A stretch of DNA of 10,986 nucleotides, taken from Lachnospiraceae bacterium (GTDB lineage Bacteria; Bacillota; Clostridia; Lachnospirales; Lachnospiraceae). Shown here piece by piece: positions 7,529 through 10,986 of the stretch (the first letter of the stretch is position 1; each line of letters starts with the position of its first letter). A program made the position numbers and the translations under genes. Location of the stretch: contig DNJM01000046.1 of NCBI GenBank assembly GCA_003489085.1, positions 1-10,986 of the forward strand, in the 5' to 3' direction. The notes beneath the pieces were generated by a model. The model saw only the letters and a program-made list of their open reading frames with translations. It did not search any database and was not told the origin of the DNA.

Positions 7529-7557
7529 TTGCAATCCTTGCTTACAGGCTATATAAT
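7529..7557 (+). promoter_or_regulatory. Sigma-A-type promoter for the FMN riboswitch-ribU transcript
   Basis: TTGCAA (7529-7534), a 17-nt spacer and a perfect TATAAT (7552-7557). The predicted start near 7564 is about 10 nt before helix P1 of the riboswitch. The promoter overlaps a small hairpin just after the RND stop codon (7522-7539). Confidence 0.75.
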
Positions 7558-7573
7558 GAGCACGATAAGGAAA

Positions 7574-7725
7574 TTTCTTCGGGGTCGGGTGCAATTCCCA
7601 ACCGGCGGTACAGTCCGCGACCCGTTGTTGTTGAAGCAACGGCTGATTTGGTGACCATAGAAGCGAACCAGCTTCGCTCAAATGGAATTCCAAAACCGAC
7701 AGTAAAGTCTGGATGAGAGAAGAAA
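7574..7725 (+). promoter_or_regulatory. FMN riboswitch (RFN element)
   Basis: The conserved RFN blocks appear in order: TTCTTCGGGG (7575-7584), GGGTGCAATTCCC (7587-7599), ACCGGCGGT (7601-7609), CAGTCCGCGA (7611-7620), GATTTGGTG (7645-7653), AATTCC (7686-7691), CCGACAGT (7696-7703), AGTCTGGATGAGAGAAGA (7706-7723). P1 pairs 7574-7580 with 7719-7725. A variable stem pairs CCGTTG (7622-7627) with CAACGG (7637-7642). An extended arm pairs AGCGAA (7662-7667) with TTCGCT (7673-7678), flanked by CCAT/ATGG (7655-7658, 7682-7685). FMN binding should favour the terminator at 7741-7769 and switch off ribU. Confidence 0.97.
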
Positions 7726-7740
7726 ATGAAGTTGTGCATA

Positions 7741-7769
7741 AACCCCGGCAGGATCAGCCGGGGTTTTTT
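7741..7769 (+). terminator. Riboswitch-controlled intrinsic terminator
   Basis: AACCCCGGC (7741-7749) pairs perfectly with GCCGGGGTT (7757-7765) around a 7-nt loop and runs into six T residues (7764-7769). It lies 15 nt after the aptamer and before ribU, so it is the riboswitch expression platform. The 5' arm ACCCCG (7742-7747) can instead pair with CGGGGT (7580-7585) inside the aptamer, which would serve as antiterminator when FMN is absent. Confidence 0.92.
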
Positions 7770-7814
7770 CGATTAGGAAGAAGAAATTTCCCCCATTGAA
7801 AGGAGAAGATACAT

Positions 7815-8453
7815 ATGAGCACAAACAACACAATTTCCAATCAGCATCATGTACAATCAAGGAATCGGATCCGTTGGATCGCGCAGGTAGGCATGTTGTC
7901 GGCAGTGGCAACGGTTCTGATGTTATTTGAGATCCCGCTTCCTTTTGCACCGGCCTTTTATAAGCTGGATTTCAGTGAAATTCCGGTGATGGTCGGCTGC
8001 TTCGCCATGGGGCCTGCAGCCGGAGCTATGATTGAGCTGATTAAGATTCTTTTACACGTGCTGCTAAAGGGCAGCATGACAGGAGGGGTCGGTGATGTGG
8101 CAAACTTCGTGATCGGCTGCTGTCTTTGTGTACCGGCCGGAATCCTGTATAAGAAAATGCATACACGGCATGGTGCGGAGATCGGCATGGCAGCAGGGAC
8201 GGTCTGCATGACGCTTGCAGGCTGCGTGATCAATGCTTACATTCTGCTTCCACTATATTCCAGAGTACTTAGTATTCCGCTGGATGCGCTGGTGGCTATG
8301 GGAACTGAGATCAATTCTTCCATCACGGGAATCGGAAGCTTTGTGATTCTGGCGGTGGCACCATTCAATCTGGTGAAGGGCATTCTGGTATCAGTGATTG
8401 TATTTCTGATCTATAAAAAAATCAGCCCGATTCTTAAGATCAGCAGAGGATAA
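7815..8453 (+). CDS. ribU: Riboflavin ECF transporter S-component RibU
   Basis: The membrane-embedded riboflavin-binding subunit of an energy-coupling factor transporter. The 212-residue protein is hydrophobic with about six predicted membrane segments. RibU-type motifs are KLDFSEIPVMVGCFAMGP at 50-67, ELIKILLHVLLKG at 74-86 and a GDVANFVIG segment at 93-101. The first 20 or so residues are polar and precede the first helix. AAAGGAG lies 9 nt before the ATG at 7815. The FMN riboswitch directly upstream strongly supports flavin as substrate. The ATPase and coupling subunits follow 95 bp downstream, so a full transporter can be made from this locus. The sequence does not rule out relatives with other substrates, but riboswitch control makes that unlikely. 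Confidence 0.95.
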   Translation: MSTNNTISNQHHVQSRNRIRWIAQVGMLSAVATVLMLFEIPLPFAPAFYKLDFSEIPVMVGCFAMGPAAGAMIELIKILLHVLLKGSMTGGVGDVANFVIGCCLCVPAGILYKKMHTRHGAEIGMAAGTVCMTLAGCVINAYILLPLYSRVLSIPLDALVAMGTEINSSITGIGSFVILAVAPFNLVKGILVSVIVFLIYKKISPILKISRG

Positions 8454-8459
8454 GGGGGA

Positions 8460-8509
8460 TCACGGAACCTTCAATTCTTAGGAAGCCCTTGCCAAATGCA
8501 CCGTGAAGG
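8460..8509. repeat. Overlapping alternative inverted repeats in the ribU-ecfA1 gap
   Basis: TCACGG (8460-8465) pairs with CCGTGA (8501-8506), and CCTTCA (8468-8473) pairs with TGAAGG (8504-8509). The two pairings share bases 8504-8506 and so exclude each other. No T-run follows, so this is not an intrinsic terminator. The right arms lie inside the spacer of the promoter at 8489-8517. Confidence 0.4.
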
Positions 8510-8517
8510 ATTACAAT
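8489..8517 (+). promoter_or_regulatory. Sigma-A-type promoter for ecfA1-ecfA2-ecfT
   Basis: TTGCCA (8489-8494), a 17-nt spacer and TACAAT (8512-8517) match consensus at 5 of 6 bases in each box. The predicted start near 8524 leaves a leader of about 25 nt before ecfA1. It lies downstream of ribU and outside riboswitch control. Confidence 0.65.
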
Positions 8518-8548
8518 AAGACGATTGATAAGTAAAGGACGGACGAAG

Positions 8549-9412
8549 ATGAGCAGACTGGCGGATATGATTCGCACGAAAAAACTGGTATTTGAATATG
8601 AAAAGCGGGATGAGGAAGGCAATGTCATCGGAAAGCACCGGGCGATTGATGAAGTAGATATGGAGATTCAGCCGGGACAGTTTATTGCGATTCTGGGGCA
8701 TAATGGTTCCGGAAAGTCGACATTGGCGAAGCATATGAATGCGATCCTGCTGCCGGAAAGCGGTACGATGTGGGTGGATGGAAAGGATACCTCCGATCTG
8801 TCACATCTCTGGGAGGTTCGGCAGAGCGCCGGTATGGTGTTCCAGAATCCGGACAATCAGATCATTGGTACGGTAGTGGAGGAAGATGTCGGATTCGGAC
8901 CGGAAAATCTGGGCGTTCCGACGGATGAGATCTGGAAACGGGTCGAGGAAAGCCTTTCTGCAGTCGGTATGATCGAATATCGGCATCATTCGCCGAATAA
9001 GCTGTCAGGCGGGCAGAAGCAGAGAGTGGCGATCGCAGGAGTGGTTGCCATGCATCCGAAGTGTATTGTACTGGATGAGCCGACTGCCATGCTGGATCCG
9101 AATGGGCGGAAAGAGGTTCTGCGTGCTGTGCAGGGGCTGCGGGAAAGAGAGCGGATTACGGTGATCCTGATTACCCACTATATGGAAGAAGTGATTGAAG
9201 CGGATCAGGTTTTTGTTATGGACCAGGGGCATATCGTGATGCAGGGAACGCCGAAGGAAGTATTTTCACAGGTAGAGACATTAAAGAAATACCGTCTGGA
9301 TGTTCCGCAGGTGACGATGCTGGCATATGAGCTGCAGCAGAGAGGCTTTTCTATTCCGGATGGTATCTTAAGAAAAGAAGAATTGGTGGATGTATTATGT
9401 CAATTAAATTAG
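8549..9412 (+). CDS. ecfA1: ECF transporter ATPase EcfA1
   Basis: One of two ABC ATPases that power the ECF vitamin importer, acting at the inner face of the membrane. In the 287-residue protein the Walker A motif is GHNGSGKST at 50-58, the Q-loop glutamine is Q99, the ABC signature is LSGGQ at 152-156, Walker B is IVLDEP at 173-178 with catalytic E177, the D-loop is MLDP at 181-184 and the H-loop is H210. The C-terminal tail beyond about 240 is typical of EcfA/CbiO proteins and contacts the partner ATPase. I chose the ATG at 8549 because AAAGGA (8534-8539) is 9 nt upstream; an in-frame TTG at 8525 would add eight residues without a good binding site. The gene overlaps ecfA2 by 16 bp, indicating coupled translation. 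Confidence 0.95.
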   Translation: MSRLADMIRTKKLVFEYEKRDEEGNVIGKHRAIDEVDMEIQPGQFIAILGHNGSGKSTLAKHMNAILLPESGTMWVDGKDTSDLSHLWEVRQSAGMVFQNPDNQIIGTVVEEDVGFGPENLGVPTDEIWKRVEESLSAVGMIEYRHHSPNKLSGGQKQRVAIAGVVAMHPKCIVLDEPTAMLDPNGRKEVLRAVQGLRERERITVILITHYMEEVIEADQVFVMDQGHIVMQGTPKEVFSQVETLKKYRLDVPQVTMLAYELQQRGFSIPDGILRKEELVDVLCQLN

Positions 9413-10308
9413 AGCATGTAGGATACGTTTACAGTCAGGGCACGGCATATGAAAAGCATGCACTGAAGGACGTGAATCTGGAGATCGGAGACGGGCAGTT
9501 TATCGGTGTGATCGGACATACCGGATCTGGTAAATCGACAATGATTCAGCATCTGAATGGACTGCTGAAGGCCACGGAAGGAACCGTATATGTGAACGGG
9601 GAAAATATTTACGCGGATGGATATGATCTGAAGTCTCTTAGAACAAAAGTGGGTCTGGTATTTCAGTATCCGGAGCATCAGCTTTTTGAAGTGGATGTAA
9701 TCAGCGACGTTTGTTTTGGACCAAAGAATCAGGGCTGTTCTCAGGAAGAATGCCTGGAACGTGCCAGGGAGGCATTGCAGCTGGTAGGGCTGCCGGAGAA
9801 ATACTATAAAGAATCCCCCTTCGATCTGTCCGGCGGGCAGAAACGGCGTGTGGCGATCGCCGGGGTATTGGCAATGAAGCCGGAGGTGCTGGTGCTGGAC
9901 GAGCCGACGGCCGGTCTGGATCCCAAGGGCCGGGATGAGATTCTGGATCAGATCCTGCTTCTTAAGAAAGAACTTCATATGACGGTGATTCTGGTGTCTC
10001 ACAGTATGGAAGATGTAGCAAAATATGTAGAGCGTATTATCGTGATGGATAAGGGGAAAGTAATGCTGGATGGAAGCCCGAAGGAAGTATTTTCCCATTA
10101 TAAAGAGCTGGAGCAGGTTGGACTGGCAGCGCCGCAGGTGACATATATTATGCATGAACTGGCAGCACATGGTCTGCCGGTGAGAACAGATGCTACAACG
10201 GTGGAAGAGGCAGCCGATGAGATTACGCGCTGCCTGGAAGAGAGAAAGATACTGCCGGCAGAAAAAAATATTTTACAGGCAGCACAGCAGAAGCAACCGG
10301 AGGCATAG
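9397..10308 (+). CDS. ecfA2: ECF transporter ATPase EcfA2
   Basis: The second ABC ATPase of the ECF module, forming a heterodimer with EcfA1. The 303-residue protein has Walker A GHTGSGKST at 40-48, Q-loop Q90, signature LSGGQ at 144-148, Walker B VLVLDE at 165-170, a GLDP D-loop at 173-176 and H202 in the switch. All catalytic positions are intact in both ATPases, so neither site looks degenerate. The start lies inside the end of ecfA1 in another frame. The last 15 residues are Gln/Ala-rich and look like a flexible tail. ecfT begins 3 nt after the stop codon, so the three genes form one translationally linked unit. Confidence 0.95.
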   Translation: MSIKLEHVGYVYSQGTAYEKHALKDVNLEIGDGQFIGVIGHTGSGKSTMIQHLNGLLKATEGTVYVNGENIYADGYDLKSLRTKVGLVFQYPEHQLFEVDVISDVCFGPKNQGCSQEECLERAREALQLVGLPEKYYKESPFDLSGGQKRRVAIAGVLAMKPEVLVLDEPTAGLDPKGRDEILDQILLLKKELHMTVILVSHSMEDVAKYVERIIVMDKGKVMLDGSPKEVFSHYKELEQVGLAAPQVTYIMHELAAHGLPVRTDATTVEEAADEITRCLEERKILPAEKNILQAAQQKQPEA

Positions 10309-10311
10309 AAT

Positions 10312-10986
10312 ATGATTCGAGATATTACGATAGGACAATATTATCCGGCGGAAAGTAAATTGCACGGACTGGATCCCAGAGTCAAGATAGTATGTACATT
10401 GTTGTACCTGATTTCGCTGTTTCTGGTGCAGAATTTGCTGGGATATCTACTGGCGGCAATTTTTCTATTCATGATTATCCGGAGTTCCAGGGTACCTGTG
10501 AAATTTATTGTGAAGGGTTTAAAGCCCATTATTATGCTGTTGATGATTACGGTCGTATTTAATCTCTTTCTGACGAAGGGCGGGAAGGTACTTTTGGCGG
10601 TGGGATTTCTGGTAATCACCGAACAGGGACTCCGGACAGCCGTCTTTATGGCAATCCGTCTGATTTTCCTGATTATGGGGGCATCTATTATGACTCTGAC
10701 GACAACACCGAATGCACTGACGGACGGGATTGAGCGCCTGTTAAAACCGTTTGGAAAGCTCAAGGTGCCCGTACATGAGATTGCGATGATGATGTCGATC
10801 GCCCTTCGGTTTATTCCGATTCTTTTGGAGGAAACGGATAAGATTATGAAAGCGCAGCTTGCCCGTGGAGCCGATCTGGAGAGCGGCAATATCATTCAAA
10901 AGGCAAAAGCGATGATTCCGATTCTGGTTCCGTTATTTGTCTCTGCCTTCCGTCGTGCCAACGATCTGGCCATGGCGATGGAGGCC
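10312..10986 (+). CDS. ecfT: ECF transporter transmembrane coupling protein EcfT (3' end cut by window edge)
   Basis: The scaffold membrane protein that links the EcfA1/EcfA2 ATPases to S-components such as RibU. The visible 225 codons run in frame from the ATG to the edge; family members are about 260-270 residues. The N-terminus carries the usual GQYYP, SKLHGLDPRVKI pattern, followed by hydrophobic segments at about 25-57, 65-88, 92-102 and 108-130. The long cytoplasmic coupling region follows, with the first Ala-Arg-Gly coupling motif at 184-186 (QLARGAD). The window ends at AMAMEA, exactly where the second Ala-Arg motif should begin. GGAGG at 10299-10303 lies 8 nt before the ATG, inside the end of ecfA2. 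No defect is seen in the part present. Confidence 0.95.
   Translation, partial: MIRDITIGQYYPAESKLHGLDPRVKIVCTLLYLISLFLVQNLLGYLLAAIFLFMIIRSSRVPVKFIVKGLKPIIMLLMITVVFNLFLTKGGKVLLAVGFLVITEQGLRTAVFMAIRLIFLIMGASIMTLTTTPNALTDGIERLLKPFGKLKVPVHEIAMMMSIALRFIPILLEETDKIMKAQLARGADLESGNIIQKAKAMIPILVPLFVSAFRRANDLAMAMEA

Larger units (their letters stand above)
7569..7791. repeat. 12-bp inverted repeat enclosing the riboswitch and its terminator
   Basis: GGAAATTTCTTC (7569-7580) is the exact reverse complement of GAAGAAATTTCC (7780-7791). The left arm contains the 5' strand of aptamer helix P1. The right arm lies beyond the terminator and just before the ribU ribosome binding site. The right arm also resembles the P1 3' strand. 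See the findings for a possible role. Confidence 0.6.

Noticed and set aside
7522..7539. AAGGAT-loop-ATCCTT hairpin after the RND gene as a terminator
   Set aside because: The stem is only 6 bp, AT-rich and has no T-run after it; it overlaps the riboswitch promoter. The end of the pump transcript remains unclear.
8525..8548. TTG start for ecfA1 eight codons upstream
   Set aside because: The ATG at 8549 has AAAGGA 9 nt upstream, while the TTG lies at the predicted transcription start and lacks a ribosome binding site.
9409..10170. Minus-strand open frame of 253 codons opposite ecfA2
   Set aside because: Antisense shadow of a strongly conserved ATPase gene, with no family motifs of its own.

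Overview
The window looks like chromosomal DNA from a low-to-moderate GC Firmicute, most likely a Clostridia/Lachnospiraceae-type gut anaerobe. This is inferred from strong GGAGG-type ribosome binding sites, sigma-A-like promoters, short AT-rich gaps, a Firmicute-style ECF vitamin transporter with an FMN riboswitch, and an RND pump with no obvious outer-membrane partners. I see no mobile element, tRNA, rRNA or CRISPR array.

Layout. (1) Positions 1-590, minus strand: nearly all of a CBM9-like carbohydrate-binding protein, cut by the left edge and divergent from everything else. (2) 591-872: an AT-rich divergent gap with a good promoter for the rightward genes. (3) 873-3384, plus strand: proC (proline synthesis), a TetR-family regulator, a cyclophilin-type peptidyl-prolyl isomerase and mgsA (methylglyoxal synthase), closed by a strong intrinsic terminator at 3410-3457. 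(4) 3559-7512: one very large RND permease with its own promoter. It carries about 270 extra residues, predicted as a coiled-coil hairpin, where AcrB-type pumps have their docking domain. (5) 7529-10986: a promoter, an FMN (RFN) riboswitch with intrinsic terminator, the riboflavin S-component ribU, and then the ECF energising module ecfA1-ecfA2-ecfT; ecfT runs off the right edge.

How the parts work together. The right-hand block is a complete ECF transporter: RibU binds riboflavin, EcfA1/EcfA2 hydrolyse ATP and EcfT couples them. When FMN is plentiful the riboswitch should terminate transcription before ribU. A second sigma-A-like promoter lies in the ribU-ecfA1 gap (8489-8517), so the shared energising module could still be made for other S-components when ribU is off. 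A 12-bp perfect inverted repeat encloses the whole riboswitch plus terminator and reuses the 5' strand of helix P1.

The most unusual items are the coiled-coil RND pump, the riboswitch-enclosing repeat and the separate ecfA promoter. The gene families themselves are known; I do not see a clearly new multi-gene system.
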